This document shows positions 1-15,000 of a DNA stretch of 64,000 nt, in pieces. This DNA is from Micractinium sp. NFX-FRZ (taxonomy: Eukaryota; Chlorophyta; Trebouxiophyceae; Chlorellales; Chlorellaceae). The position numbers and the translations under genes were made by a program. The notes under the pieces were generated by a model that worked only from the letters and a program-made list of their open reading frames with translations, searched no databases and was not told the DNA's origin. The stretch covers positions 1 to 64,000 of the forward strand of contig JAPTJF010000368.1 in assembly GCA_029339195.1 (NCBI GenBank), given 5' to 3'. Every line of letters begins with the position of its first letter. Position 1 is the first letter of the stretch.

Positions 1-3000
1 AGAACCAGCAAGAGGCCGGCATTGCTGACTTCCGGAGCCGCTTCCACGTGGTGGGCTTGGCGCGCGTGGAGGATGCCCCAGGCAGGGCCTCGTTGCCAAT
101 GAGATGGCTGCGCGGCTGTTTGCCGAGGACTGGGAGGCGGGGCACCAGTACGCTCTTGTTGTGCCTGCTCCCTGCTGTGCTGTGCTCTCTGCCCACCCCT
201 CTTCTGCCTGCCTCCCTGCCGACTTGGCCCCTACTTCTGCCCCACCTCCCGCCCCTGCAACAGCTATGAGGATGCCTACACCAACCCGGGGCACCCCTTT
301 GCCTGCGGCATCACGCTGGACTCTATCACGGGGTACACCGTGGACGAGGCGGGGCGCGAGGCATTCGTGACCAACAACCCGCTGCAGATGCTGCGCAAGG
401 TGACTTGGGTGCCGTGCAGAGTGGGGCAGGCGTGACGCGCTGTCAGGGTATAGGCAGCTGCGGAGGCAGGCGGGGCGCGAGGCATGGTTGCCCCACCGCA
501 CATATCATGTCAGCCAAACACACACGCATGCTCCTCTGTGACGCGATGTATCGCCAAGTTCCCCTCGCCATGAATTGCTCGCTGCCCACGTGCAGGCGCT
601 GCGCCTGCGCCGCATGGCCGTGTACTTTGACACCGACGCCGAGTTCTGGCAGCCGCCCGCCAGCTGGCGCAGCTTGGCACCGCAGGACTGGGATGTCTGG
701 TTCCAGCCTGGCATCAGGTACTGTGGGTGCGGCTGGGCATGAGTGACTGGGGCTAGAGGTGGTAGGGCTGGCGAGCGGTGCCCGCTTGCAGTGCAGCGTT
801 GGGTGGGCTGCACAGTGCGGAGGCTGCGGCACATACTAGCGATGTCCAGCACTAGTCAGTGCCAAGCATGTCCTCTCCAGAGGCACTTCAATCTTCACAA
901 CAAGATTGTGCCCGCACCCCCTCCTTTGCTGCAGCGCGGGGCAGGACCGCGACGGCACGGCGCGGCACCGCCAGTACGTGCTGCAGCCGGTGGACGGCCG
1001 CGCGCTGTACACGCGGCGCGGCGCGGGAGTGCACCACAAGGGTGCGTGTTGCATTGGGTGTTGCATTGGGTGCATGACAATGGTGCGTGCGTGACACTGG
1101 CCGGGGTCCCTGCCCAGCTGCCTGTGGTGCCAGAAGTCAGAGGAGAGGCACCTTGTGAGGGCCAATCCGAATCCTCGCAGTGCGTGCTCTGTGCTCAACG
1201 CCTGCGGCTGCGCCCGCCCCTGCCCCATGTCCACACCAGAAGAAGCAGGACCTGACAGCAGTTGTTATATTTTGCGCTGCCCCACGCCCCTTGCAGACGA
1301 GGAGCCAGTGGTTGAGGTGGACTTCCAGTTGGATGTGGTGGCCGTGCGCCTCTCCCGTGAGTGAAGGCGGTCTGTGGCATTGCCAAACATGCAACAGATG
1401 GTATGGAATCCGGGTGGGAGCAGTGCGGGCGGGGGCGGGACGCCTCTTGCGAAACCATGCGCTGCTTTCTCCTCCCAGCCCAGGCGCACAGCTCCACGCC
1501 CTGCCCTGCCTCCTCCCCGCGTTGCCCAGCCCCCTGCTGACCTGCATTGCCTGTGCCTCCGTTCGCCCCACAATTCTCCCAACGGCAGTACCAGAGCTGC
1601 CTGGCTGCCGCTGACCCGCCACCTGATGTCCCGTCTTGCCTCTTCCCCCACGCTTTACGCCCTGCAGAGCAGCAGTACCAGAGCTACCACCTGCTGCTGG
1701 CTGAGGTGTCCTGCTTCACCGCCCGCCTGGGGCACAGCGCCTACCGCCCGCGCCTGCGCCCCGCCGGTACGCGCAATGCTGCGCTGGCAGCGGAGGCACC
1801 GGTGCTGCCACATGTCCCAGGCAGCCAGGCTTCCAGCCGGGCCAACCATCTTCCAGCCTCTTGCCGGCCCAGGATTCTCGCACCCTTCTCCTCGCCCTCA
1901 CCCCGCCTCTGTGTGTGCCTCCCCCTTGCCCGGGTGCAGCCGGGGAGCAGGCGCGCGTGTGGTGGCGCTACGCCATCAAGGCTGTGCAGCAGCAGGTGGT
2001 GGCGCGCAAGGTCACGTGGGGGCAGGCCGTACAGGTAAGGGAGGGCAAGGGCGGTGTGCTGTTTGGCACGGCATGCAGATGCTTGCCACCGGCACCGCCC
2101 CCTCCTCCGCCGCCCGCCTCGCCGTTTTCCAGTTACTTGCTCTTCCATTCGTTCAAGGGAAGGCGTTCGATTTTGCGCCGTCGACCCCGGAACCATCTCT
2201 CCACTGCAGTTTGCTCTGTATGTGCATGCAGTACGCCGGCTTCTTGGAGAACACATTTCTCACGCACATCTCTGCTCTTTCCCCCCCTGCAGTTTGCGCG
2301 CATGCGCAAGGAGTACGTGCCCCTGTACGTGGAGCACCTGCGCTCCCCCATCGACCCCTCCCGCCCCAACGACCGCCTGCCCAAGGGCATCGTGGATATG
2401 GACAGGCAGCTGCCGGAGCAGACGATTGTCATGTTCAGGTGGGCATCCTGCAGTGAAACACGAGGGCGGGCGGAGATAGTCGGTGTATTAAAGGGTGCGG
2501 GATGTGGAGAGTACTGAAACCAGGCAGCTCCATTGCAAGAACGGCAAGAGGCCGCATTGGTGTCTTGCACCTGTCGCGACTCTCACTCCCTGCAAATCAA
2601 AAGCCCCGTTTCAACTCATTTTTCACAGGCGGCTAGCGCACGCCAAGCTGCAGCGCGAGAAGCGGCAGCAGGCGGCCAAGGCGGCTGCAGAGGGCGGCAA
2701 GGCGGCAGGCGGCGGCGGGTGGCTGGATTGGCTGCGCGGCGGTGCGGCGGCAGCGGGCGCCAAGGATGCACGGCCTTTGGGGGCTGCTGGCCAGGTGTGT
2801 GCGCTGCTTCAACCCAAGTCCTGGGCGGTGCAACCTATGCACTGTGTGCGTCAACGTCAGGACGTGGGCAGCTGCCCTCCACATCTGAGCCACCCGTGCA
2901 CTTTGCAACAACACCCGCCCACCCCCGCCCTGCTAGCAGGATGTGGGCGAGGCTGCCCCTGAGCTGAGCCAGGAGGAGTATGCTCGGCTGGTGGAGATGG

Positions 3001-6000
3001 TGACGGAGCAGGAGCAGGGCCTGAGGTGGGCCTGGGTGGGGTGAGGTCGTGCCTGAGGTGTGTGCTGGGTGGCCAACAAGAGTGTGCCACAGCGCGCAGC
3101 TTGTTGAAATCAGTGGCCGAGCCGAGCGCGAGCAGAGGACTGTGGTGGGTTTCGGGAGCAGCTTGAGTTGGGGCTTGAAGCATGTGCTGGGCGCCTTGTC
3201 AGGAGGGATACTCCCGGCTAGTGGCTGCTGGACTAGACAAGAACAGGGGCCTGAAGTGGGCAAGCTTGCCTGAAGCGGGGCAGGGCGAGGGCGAGGGCAC
3301 GCTGCAATAGTGGGGCGCACCCCCAGGCCTGGCCCCTCTCTTCATGCTGCTGCCCTGCCTTCTTGCCTGCCTGCAGGCTGGGAGCGGAGACCCCCTACAC
3401 GCTGCTCACGCGCATCAGCGCACGCGTGGGCTCTGCGTCCGCGCTGCTGGTGGGGCAGGACGGCGTGCGCGTGCTGCGCGGTGGCCTGGTAAGTACTGTC
3501 ATGTTCTTTGCAGCAGGACGGCGTGCAGCTAGTGCCGACAGACAATCAGCCTCGAACTCCTGCTGCTGTCCCTCAAACTGTTAACACAATTCCCACGTCC
3601 GCCAAAGCCTCGGACCTCGACATGTCCTCCGAGCCCTTACCCCCACTCCACCGTGACTTCCCTTTGTGTGCAGGAGCACATCCGCCTGGTGCTGGACCGG
3701 TACCCCGAGACGCTGCGTGTGGAGCTGGGGGTGACGGCCATGGGCATGGAGTCGCCCGAGGGGACCTTCATACAGACGGGGGCGCAGCTCAAGCGCATGC
3801 GGTCCGCCACCGACCTCTCGGGTGCGCCAGGGTGGCAGGCGGTGTGGCGCATGCGTGTGTATGGAGTGGGAGGTGATTTGACATGGAGGAGCACGCTGTG
3901 AAGGCGCTTCCAACGCCAGGCAGGGAGGGAGCTTCTGCAGCAGGGGCGGAAACTCTCTCTTCCCTTCCGCCCGCCCGTGACCCTTCCTGCCCCTTGTGTA
4001 ATCATGTCCGCCTGCCTTGCTCCCTGCGCCGTGCAGAGGAGATGGAGGGCGCGGACGAGTCGGCGGAGCGCGCCCTGGCGGTGGCCTTTGTGCAGAAGCC
4101 GCAGGACGGCAGCGCCGACGCCCTGCTGGACGTGGTGCTCACTCCCAGCTACGTCTACTACTCAGGTGCGTGTGTTACTTGTTGGTGTTTCACTGCATTT
4201 GGTGGAGGAAAGGGAGTGTTTGTGGGTGCGTTAGGCCTGTGGGTGGCAGGTAGCAGGGTGGAAGATAAAGATGCTTGTTAGGGGCAGGTAGCAGGGCTGC
4301 AAGATGGCACATGGTGCTCACCCCCCAGCTACGTCTACTACTGGGGTGGGTGTGCAATTGGGCGCTGGCACACCTTTGTGACGGCTGACCTCAGGACACG
4401 ACATGTGACGAGTTCCCACTCACCATCATCGTGAAACCATTGCATTTAAACCCACGCCACCCCCACCTTCCTCCTCGCGCATGAGCCTGCAGCCAGCGCT
4501 GTGGACCGGGTGGTCAACTTCTTCAAGACACCGCAGCAGCTGGACCTGTCAAACCTCAGCGCGCAGGCCACCTCGCAGGTGCAGGGCGGGGGCGGGCGGG
4601 GCGGGCGGGGCGGGTAGGGCGGGCCACGTTGTGCTGGGCTGCTGGACTGCACTCCGGGGGCCCATGCTGCCCCCATTGCTGGCGGTCTGTCGAATCTGTG
4701 TGCTCACCATGGGAGCAGAAAGCCGGCCGACGCTGGGGCGCCCCCTTCCTTTCCGTCCCGCCCCGCCTCCCGCTTCCCCTGCCTCTTGCCGGCAGCTGGG
4801 AGCGTGCGCCCAGCATGCGGCGGCCGCCTGGAGGTCTGCACATGTCACCAAGTCCCCCTAACCACCCCCGCCTCTCCGCACCTTGTTCGTTCTTCCACCT
4901 TGCAGCTGGAGCGCGCGCGCCGGCTGGCCTCCCAATACGCGGCGGCCGCCCTGCAGAGCCGCCCCAAGCTGAAGCTGCACCTGGTGCTGGACGCGCCCAA
5001 GGTGGCCATCCCCGCTGTGGACGCTGCGGGGCGCGCCACGCTGGCGCTCGACTTTGGCCGCTTCATCATCGAGTCGGGTGCGTGGGTGCAAATGTGTGCA
5101 GTTGTGTGCAAGTTGGTGCAATTATGTGCAAATTTGTGCGACAAGGGCTGGGCAGATAGGGCAGGCCTGGGAGGTGGGGCGCACAGCAGGGTGGGGCAGA
5201 GTGCAACGAGGGCGGGCAGGGCTGCGCAGGGTGGTGGGGTGGGGTGCACAGCAGGGCGAGGCACACCGCAGGGTGGGTGGGCAGGGCAGGGCTGGAGGTG
5301 TGGTACTTGCGTTGAGGGGCAGTGGCGCCTGCTCCCAATCAAGCAGGCTGCCAGGCGGCGGTGAGTGCGGCAGCCGTTCGTTACAGCCCGCCGCACTCAA
5401 TCACCTGCCGTCCAGCCCTGCCCTGCACCGCAGACTTCCAGACCGCGGGCAAGCTGCCTGCTGAGGAGGCAGCTCTCTACGAGTGTGTGCGGCTCAGCGT
5501 GTCTGACGTGGCTGCCTACGTGGCGGACGGCGAGTTTGACTGGCAGCGCCGAGACGAGGTGGGGCCGGCAGCATGGCACACGTGGGCGCTGAGCAGCACA
5601 GGGGCAGTGCTGCACTTGATGTCTGGATGGCATGTAGGCAGCTGAAGCGCCCTGTGCTATTCACCGCACTGCCCGAAGGTTGGCATCAGCCCAGCCTTTC
5701 CCCTCCCTCATCGGCTGAAGCGCTCAGGCTGTGCCTGCTGCTCTCCCTGTGCCCTCCGCCCTTCCTGCTGCCCTCCCCGCAGTCTGCTGGGCAGCTGGTC
5801 CCCCTGCTGGAGCGCACGGGGATGGACATCGCTCTGCAGGCCGCCCGCTTCATGGACCCACGCTACCCAGTGGTCCGCCTGCAGCCCTCCATCCCAGTGC
5901 TGCACTTTTACCTGAGGTGCGGGGGGATGCCGGGCCTGCAAACAGTGGATGGCCTGTTGCAGGGCCTGTCGCGTTATAGAAAGCCGAAGGGCGCTGGATG

Positions 6001-9000
6001 AGGGTAATTCCTTCTGCGTCTCCACGCCAGACGGGAGCGCTGTGGCGGGCGCAGCACGGTGTGGGTCTATCTGGGTGTGTGGATCGCTGTGCGCCCGCTG
6101 CTGCTCAAGTGCCGGGTCTGTGCTGGCGCTCTCCTCATTAGTGCCGCCCCTGTCGACCCCCAGCCTCCGCCCCTCTGCTTCCCCTCGATGCAGCCCCGGG
6201 CGCATGGGCCGCATGCTGCGTGTGATTCGCGCCGTCATGCCCGCCAGCGAGGAACCATCCGGCGCCGGCGCCGGCGCGGCTGCTGCGGCAGCGGGGGCAG
6301 CGGCAGGGGCGGGGCAGGAGCTGTGGCGGGAGCATGCTGAGTACGAGGGGGGGCTGCGGGTGCTGACGTGGACGGGGCTGGGGCGCACCAGCGTGGCCTG
6401 GTGCTCCCGCTACGGAATCATCTACCAGGTGGGAATCTTTGGCCAGTGGTGAGCAGTCCTGTTGAGTTGCTGTGCCTTGGTGCGGGCAATGCAGGATCGG
6501 ATGGTGGGTCATGTGAGTGCCTGCTGAGATCCAGAGCAGCCGCGAGGGCGGTGCTGGGCGCTGCGCCCGCCCGCTGCCCCTGCAGCGTCAGTGGCAGCTG
6601 CATCACATGCTTGCACCTTCAGCTTGCTTTCGCCCACCCCCGGGTGGCACATCTCGCGAGTCTCCCCTGTCTCTACACCCTTTCGGCTCGCTGCCCCCGT
6701 CCCCGGCGAGGCTGTTGACCTACTGCTGTGCTCCCAGCCCCCGCGTCTTTGGTCCCGCTGCTTTGCTGGCACATGCGTGCATTGCGTCTGAACCCTGGCG
6801 TCCAATTTCTTACTCCCTTACTCACCCCTTCACAGGGCAAGCTCTATCTGTACGAGGGGCCCCAGCCGGGTGCCAGGCTGGCGGCCACCGAGAGCGTGTG
6901 GACCGACCGCCGAGTCATCCGCGTGCCGCCCGACAAAATCGGCGGCGCCGAGCACGTGGTGGCGATGTGCCCAGGTGGGGGCATGCGTGGGCGTGCTTTG
7001 CAGCGTGGTCAAGCGACTGCGCTGCGGTGGAGGCAGCCGCGTGCTCCCCTGTTGCATTGCTCTGCACTGCCAGACGTGTTTCTTGACCCGCATGTTCCTT
7101 CCTCCTGTTGTGCATGACGCCCGTGCAGAGAGCTTGGACCTCACCCGCCTGGCGGAAAACACGTCCAGCCTGGTGCTGCGCCTGGACTCCGGTGAGCCAA
7201 TAATATTATGGGGAGGGGGAAGCGTGCCTGTGGGCGTACTCGGGCGCCTGTCATGTAATGGTGGCCAGGGAGCAGGAGGCCGTTGTATGGCACTGCCACC
7301 AGCAACCGCTGCATTGCTTCCGTTGGTGTGACAGAAAACCACTGGGTGGGCTGGCTCCCCGTGCCGCTGCATGCTATTCTGTCACTCTGCGCGCTGTGGA
7401 AGAGGCGGCGGATGTGTGGCCACCGGTGCCACCTGCAGCAGGGGACAAGCCGAGGATACACGTATGCATGCATGTTTGCACTTAGTTTATAACAAACCTG
7501 CCCCGTTTGCTGCCCTGCGCCGGCCTGCAGAGGAGGCGGCGGACGCGTGGTACCGCCACCTGCAGCAGGCACAGCACGCGATGCAGGAGCTGGCAGGGGA
7601 GGGCGCCGTGCTGCTGCCCCCAGATTGGGAAGAAGCCTCCTCAACAGTGTCGGGCACAGAGGCCGATGAGGCGGCCGCTGCCAGCGGGCTGACCGCTGCT
7701 CAGGTGCGTGGTGCATGCGGCAGGCAGGGCTGCTGTGGGCAGGCCACCCTGCCATGCCAGCCTAACCCTGCCTCTCGCATCGGCAACAGGCAGCCCCTGC
7801 CGGCCTAACCCTGCCTATTTTATTGGCAGTTTATTGGCAACAGAGGCACCAGTTGTGCTGCCGTCCTTTCGGGTGTGTTCTCTTCGACGCTCTGAACGCC
7901 GGCCGTGTGTCGTTGTTCCATCCTGCAGGCCCCGCAGCCCGGGGCACAGGCGGCCGAGGCAGGGCAGGTGCCCAGCACCGTGCTGCAGGTGAGCCGGCAT
8001 TCCCTTAATTGCTGCGGCATGTGCGAAAATGCAGGAAAGCGTGGTGGCAGCATGCCGCATGCTCTTGGCAGACTGGTGCCGGCCCCCGGCATTGCTGTGC
8101 ATGCAACCCCACAAGCCGACGCCTCCCCGCGTCATTGCTGGCAATGCCATGGCCCTTCTTTTCCACCCGGCCTTCCCTCCCCTGTTATCTCCTTTGTTCC
8201 TTCCACAGGTGGATGCCCAGCTGGGAGAGCTGGCCATCTTTGGCAGTGGGCGGGAGCCAGACCCCTGGTGGCCGCCGCAGGCAAGCCGGTCGCCCAGCAG
8301 TGGGGGTTGTCTGGGTTGGCACCAGTAGGGTGCACACCAGATGCCGGCTGCACATCAGCCTCTACAGGCTTGGATTGTTGCCCCTGCCACCGCCTGCCTG
8401 CCTGCCAGCTTGCCGCGGGCCCACCTGCCACCCCTGCTCTGTCAGTATTTGGACGGCAGGGAGCCGGCGGCAGGGGACCGAAACCCTGGCCTCCACAAAC
8501 CCTGCACCCTGCACCCTAGAGCCACCCCTCAGCAGTGCTCTTCTTGCCCTGGCGTGGCTGGCTGACGATTCTATCTGCCCGCCCCGCACTTGCGCCATGC
8601 AGGAGCAGGATGACCAGGAGCCGGCGCCAGCCCCCAGCGGCACCCCCACGGGCGCAGCCAGCTTGCCGGCAGGGTTTGTCAGCGTGGACGGCGAGGTGCC
8701 GCTGATTGTGCTGCGCGCAGCGGGCGGCACGTGCCGGTTCACTTACGGGGTGGTGGGCATGACTGGTGAGGGCCCCTGCAGGGACACCCTTGTGGGTGCC
8801 CGTGAGTGGCTGGGGGTGGCTGTGCACATCGGCAGGCAATGCATGTGACAACAGTGGTGGAGACGGGCCGATGATGCCGCCATGCTGGGTTGTCACTGCC
8901 TGCTCGCTTGCCTGTCCCCCCCGCCCTGCAGTGCACACCGCGCTGGGATCTTTGGAAATTGAGGACCTGCTGGTCGGGCAGCGCTGCCCCAAGAACCGCT

Positions 9001-12000
9001 TCCTGGCCAGCAGCCATGCAGGTGAGTGCTTGCTGTAATCATCGGGGGTCATGCAGCCCTGCACTCTGCACTTATTTCAATGCTGGCCTGCAAGAAACAA
9101 AGTCCTGGCCTGCAGTGGTGGAATGTTCTGCAGAGGAAGGTAGGTAGTTGCTAGAAGGTGCGGAAGAGTGGTGAGGTTTGAGAAGGTTCTGTCCTGCTGT
9201 GTGTGCTGTGGTCAAGGCGCAACCGCGAGGAAGAGCTGGCGGCGCCGGCTGCCACATTACTCCCCCCTCCGAAAAGGCGCGTCCTTACGCCGTGGCTCTC
9301 TTTGTAGATGTCCACAAGAGCAGCCACGGCGCAATGCCGCGCCTTCTCGGAGGGGGAGTGATGTGGCAGCCGGCGCCGCGAGCTCTAACTCGTGCTTGCA
9401 GGCCAACCAGCAGTCACCTGTGACTCATGTTCGGCCTCCGTCCGGCATGTTCCTCACACTGGCGGTGTGTCCCCTCTGTGTGTGTGTGTCAGGAGTGGAG
9501 CCTGTTGGTGACGATGTGTTTTTTGACGCCGAGGACCAGCTGTGCGGCGGCACGCCGCGCAGCCAGAGCCTCACGCTCTCCCCGCGCGGTAAGGGCGTCA
9601 GTGGAGGGACGGTTTCAAAGCAGTCCTTGATTGCATTGCACCCCCTTGCTAAGAAGATGCACATGGGTTCCTGGCTGCGCCTGCTGGTGGGCGCCTGCAA
9701 CTGAATAGCCCTGCCCGATTCGCCTACCGGCGTGAGCTTGCAGGCTCTGCTGGGCTGGGAAGCGGAGCACAGCAGTCCCAGCAGGACCTGGCAGAGTTCA
9801 CCTTCAAGCTGCGCCAGCCTGGCAGCCCGGAGTATGAGGGCGTAGACACCTCGCTGGATGTGACGCTCAGGTGGGACAGAGCGGCAGGGGAGCAGGTTGT
9901 ATCAACATGGGCCAAGCGTGCAAGCGTACCACAAGGGCAGAGCATAGCTTTGCCAGCCTGGCATCCCCTAGGGTATGGGTAGGGACTGGGCAGATTGCCG
10001 GATGCAACCCTCAGATGCAAAGGGAACGTGGATGGTGGGCCACTGTAGAGCGAGTTAGGCGCGTGACCTATCTCTCTTGCCATATCTGCCCCAACCGCTA
10101 TGACCCCTTGCTTTGCATGAGGCCTGCCTCTCCCACAGGCGTTCAACCCCACCGCCCTGTCCTCTCCCCCTCCCCCTTCCCTCCCGGCCTGTAGTTCCCT
10201 CTACTTCTACTGCAACCGCCCCACGGTGGCGGCTCTCATTACTCTGGGTGTGGACATCGGCGCAGCAGCCAGTACCGCCTTTGGCGGCGCAGAGGCCCCC
10301 CCGCCTGCCGCCGGTGCCAGCAGCGACAGCGGTGGGGCAGCAGATGCGGGCGGCGGTGGGGGCGAGGAGGCTGCCGCGTGCAAGGTTGAGGGAGAACCGG
10401 AGGCTGCGGGAGCGGCTGCAGCGGTGGCGCAGACTGCAGCGCATGCGGCGGCGCTGGGGGCAAGCGTCGAAGAAGCGGTGGATCAGGCAAGCAGGGGGGA
10501 CGCACTTGATAAGCTGCTTCCCGCTGCTGCTCGCTGCTTACTGCTTCTCTCCTGTCCCACCGCGTGCATAACTTCCCTGCCTGCTCTGCCTACGTTTAAA
10601 TGCGCGTGGGTGTCTTAAACTGGGGTCTGGCAAGGCCGTGCTGCTGCCCTAAGCATGCCTGCCGCCCCCTGCTTGCAGGCACAGCTGCTGGGCGGCGCTG
10701 TCGCCGGCGAGCGCAGCATGTTCCGCCTGACCGCCACGCTGGGCACGCTGCAAGTGCTGCTAAACTACGAGGGGGCCGGCTGCCACACGCTTTCCCAGGT
10801 GGGTTTGGGTAGGGCAGGCTGTCAGCATAACGGCCTTTCAACTGCCATTTTGACGCCAACCAAAGCCTCTAGACAGAACTAAGGACAACTCGTTTTTGTG
10901 TCTTCTGACAGGCCTCCATGGACCGCTTCTCCTTTGGGCTGGACATCAAGCCGGACACAAGCATGCGCATCACCTCCACGCTCGGCAACATGCGGGTGGG
11001 TGGGTGGGTGCAGCAGGTCGGGCTGGGATTGTCTCGTCGGTAAAGGCGAGCCGGCGGGGGCGGCACGGGTGAGGTGCATTGGATCCACACTGGCAGACAT
11101 GCGGGGGGGCAGCAGGGCGGCACAAGGGTGGACGAGCGGACGGCAGCCGCATGCTGCGGCAGGTGGGCAGGTAAGGTCTGTTCTAGGCAGGGACTGGAAA
11201 CGGAGGGAAGGCAGGCGGGCGGGCCATAAGAGAGCACCGCCACTGGCTCAATTGGCAGCTGCCCCAACACCTTCCAGCCAGGCTCCTCAGGAAGTGGCCT
11301 TGACCCACGCCCCCATCCTTGCCCCCGCCTGGCAGGCCATGGACTGCACGCTGCCAGAGGGGCACCCCTACCGCCAAGCATGCGGCCTGAAGGAGGGCAG
11401 CACGGCATCGCTGGTAAGAGGAGCTGCGGGGTGCATTAGCCTGCTACCCTGGCCTGCATTTTGCCCGCATGCCTGTCTGGTTGCGAGCTTACTGTTGCAA
11501 GCATGAGCTGGCGTGCCTCACGACCCGCTTTCGCCCACCTACCTAGCACACCACGCACATCCCCCAACCTGCCCTACTTTCACCCACCCACACTTCCTCC
11601 CCGGCAGGTCTCCCTTGAGTTCTGCTCCTTCCCCCCCAGCTACCGCCACCCTGGCGTGCCCGAGGGCCTGCAGTACTACACCCTGCAAGCGCAGCTGTCA
11701 GGCAAGGCCGGCTGCCACTGGTATAGCTACTGTGTGCCGCTGGCCCTGCAACTGCCCAGCTGCCCAGGTGCACCCCTGCCTGCACCAGAACTTTCACCCC
11801 CTACACCACCTTGGCATATGCTGGCCCAAGCGGCCCATCTCACCGCTTCGCCTGTGACCTGCCCGCCCGCCCCCTCCTTCTCCCTTCCCTCTCCTGCCCT
11901 GCCTGCAGAGCTGCAGCTGGTCTTCCTCTACCGCTTCCTGCAAGAGAACCTGACCTACATCTCCACCATGCTGGCCATGCGACTGCCACCTGTGGAGGGC

Positions 12001-15000
12001 AGCGGCGGCGCGCTGGCGCTGCCGCCCGCCGCGCCCGCCTCGCCTTTCGCTACTTTGCCGGCAGAGGGGGCGCCTAGTGGGGAGACTGCAGGGGGAGTGG
12101 CAGGACAGTCGAGCGGCGTCGCCAGCTCAGCGCCACCGCCGGTGCCAGCTCAGCAGGCGGCCCTGCAGCCGTTTGTGCTGCTGCTGGACGTGCAGGCCAG
12201 CGCGCCCAACATCTGCCTGCCCCGCAACACAGGTGCGCCGGTGCAGCATCCTGCGCTGGGCGGCAGCCGTGCAACTGCCGCTGTTGCTCCGGAACCGTGC
12301 TGCCAGAATGCCCCCTCAACCTGCTCACTCCATATCTCCTTTGTGGGCACTTCTCTCTCTTCATCCCAGCCTTGCACGTGTGTCCCCCCTTCCTCCCTCT
12401 TCCCCCCTCTTCCACCGCATGCAGACAGCCTGGATGCAATCGAGGTCGACCTGGGCAGCCTGGGTCTGCAGACACGCCGCATCCTGGCGCAGCAGCCGCC
12501 CGGGGCGGGCGCGGGCCAGCTGCCGCTGCTGGTGGAGGCGGTGGACCTCTCCTTCTCAGGTATATCTGCCCTGTGTACATCTTGAAACCCATGTGGCATC
12601 GTGTGTGCTCACCAGTGCCGGCATGTTGGCGGGGTGTGGGGTGGTGTTGCACCAGTGCTGGGGGCCTCAAGCAGGGGGCATTGGAGCGCGTTGGGGCCAG
12701 TATGGCTGCATGCTTTCTATCGCTCCCTCACTACGGCTCTCACTCGAAATGAATGCTAATCGGACTCGCGTGGCCCTCATGCTGCCACCTGCCTGTCATT
12801 CTCTCCGCCTGCAGGCGTGGGCCTCACTGCGGTGCAGGCCGGCAAGCGTGGCGCCAACATGATCCAGAATGCGGAGTCCGGGTGGCAGCTGCACTGGCGG
12901 CGCCCGCTGCAGCCGGAGCTGCGCGGAGACCAGCCTATGGTGAGTGCTGTGGAGAAGAGGAAGCATTAACAAACTTGCAAGGGCTCTGTATTCAAAATCG
13001 ATTTCGAGTGAGCCCAGCCCATGGCAAGAGCACCACGTGCTGCCATGGCTCCTGTCTGAGCATGCGCCTCTTGCTGTATCATGTTGCAGCAGCCTGCTCC
13101 TTCCCGCTTTGTGTCGCTGTCTCAACTCCTGTCCCTGCCCCCCTCCCTACATACCCGCATTTCTGCCTGCCTGCCCCACCCACATCACGCCTTTGTGGCC
13201 TCCTGCCCGCAGTTTGACCTCAGCCTGGACCTGCCCTTCCTCAAGGCCCGCCTCACAGACCAGGAGTACCAGCTGATCACCTCGGTGGCAGCCGACAACT
13301 TCTCAGGTGGGGTCAACACTGTTACAAGTTGAGGTGGTGGGGTTACTGTAGTCATCGAATGGGAGCTGGAAACAGACGTGCAGGTGGCTGATGATTGTGT
13401 GCAGTGGGCGAAGGCGGGTGGTGGTGGTGACGGGGTCGAGCCGCACCTTCCTGTGGGGGAAGCACTGGGGGCGGGAGGCCCTTTTCGGGGGGCAGCAGGG
13501 GAGGCCGTAAGGCAGGCGGGAGGGCAGGATACACAGGTCCAGTGATGGGGGCCGGAGGTATAGCTGCTGATCAATTGTGTCGTGTGGTCCCCCCGCTTTG
13601 ATGGCCGGCGCAGAGCTTCCTGAGCTGCCAGCTGGCGCCGGGTGGCTGAACGACCACTACCAGGCAATACTGCTGGAGCAGCAGCAGGCCCTGCTGGCAC
13701 AGCAGCAGCAGCAGGCGGCGCAGGCTCTGTCGCCGAACCCCGCTGACCAGGCGCCGGCGCCAGCACGCCCAACCTCGGGGCAAGCGGGCGCTGGCAGCGA
13801 CGGCGGTGCGGCGCAGCGGGAGGCAGCCCGGCCTGCTAGGGAGGACACTTCGCGCACGTCTGTCAGGTGTGGCTTAGGCACCGGTGGAGGGGTGCCGGGG
13901 GCCCTAGCCATGTCCTCGGATGCCTCTTCCTGTTTTCCCTACGGCTCTGAAGCCACCCTATCATGACTTTCTCGTGTCCTTCCCTGTTTCACGCGCCCCC
14001 CTGCCCCGGTGCCCCACACTGTGCCCACCCGTCTCCCCCTTGCAGGGTGGTCGTGTCCATCGGTGAGATCGAGCTGGAGGTGCTGCGCCACCTGGAGGGC
14101 CTGCCCCAGCCCCTCCCCCTGGCCCGCTTCACCATTGCCGATCTCTGGGTGGCCTTCCGCAACTCGGAGCAGGTAAGGGGGCAGGGTCGGTGCAGAGGTG
14201 GCATACTTGATGCCTACGTCTCCTTCCACTGGACTTGCCCTGAGCTTCACCTGCCCACCCTGCTCTTGGGAGCTCCATCAACTCCTCTCTATCCCTCCTC
14301 CCACCACATCCCTCCGCCCAAGCTGAGCCCCGGGTTGCGGCCACCACAGACACACCTCACATAGCCCCAACACCCACCCACCCACCCACCCTCCCTGCTG
14401 CACACCCCGCCTCCCCAGGCCTCCATGTTTGTGAACGTCAACGTGCCGCGCGTGGAGGCGCGCGACCTGCGGCCCGAGGTGCCGCTTGAGCAGAGCCTGG
14501 TCATCTCCTCGGGACACAAGGCGTCCTTCCTCATGCTGGATGTGAGGCGGTCAATTGAGGGGTGGGGGGTGAGGGTGCAGGTGGATGCGAGGCGCTGCGG
14601 GTTGGGGAGGGGGCGAGGTGTGGGTGCATCTGAGGCGCTGAGGGTTGGAGTCAGGTGCAGCTTCCTGTCGAACCGTAGCGCTTAGAAGAGGGCTTGCAGC
14701 GGGCCGGTCTGGGCCTGAGTCGTACTTGTGCTGCTGCTGCTGTTATTGTTGGTGCTGGGGAGGAGCATCTGTGGCCATGCATCGCAGACAAGCTGACTGC
14801 CCATGCCTGTCACCCCCACCCCCGCCCCCGCTCCTCGAACCCGCCTGCAGTGGGCCGCGTCTGCTGGCATGGCGCACCAGGCGCTGGCGCTGACGCTGCA
14901 GAAGCCGCTGCTGGTAGCGGAGCTCAGGCAAGCGGGTCGGTTTGCCGGCTGGGCATTTGTCAGCGGGCAGGATGGTTGCAGCAGCTCTGGCAATTCCTGA

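Noticed and set aside
1374..2456. 360-aa + strand open frame in the VPS13 N-terminal region
   Set aside because: It crosses several introns and reads exons 5-7 out of frame; the real frame matches VPS13 motifs.
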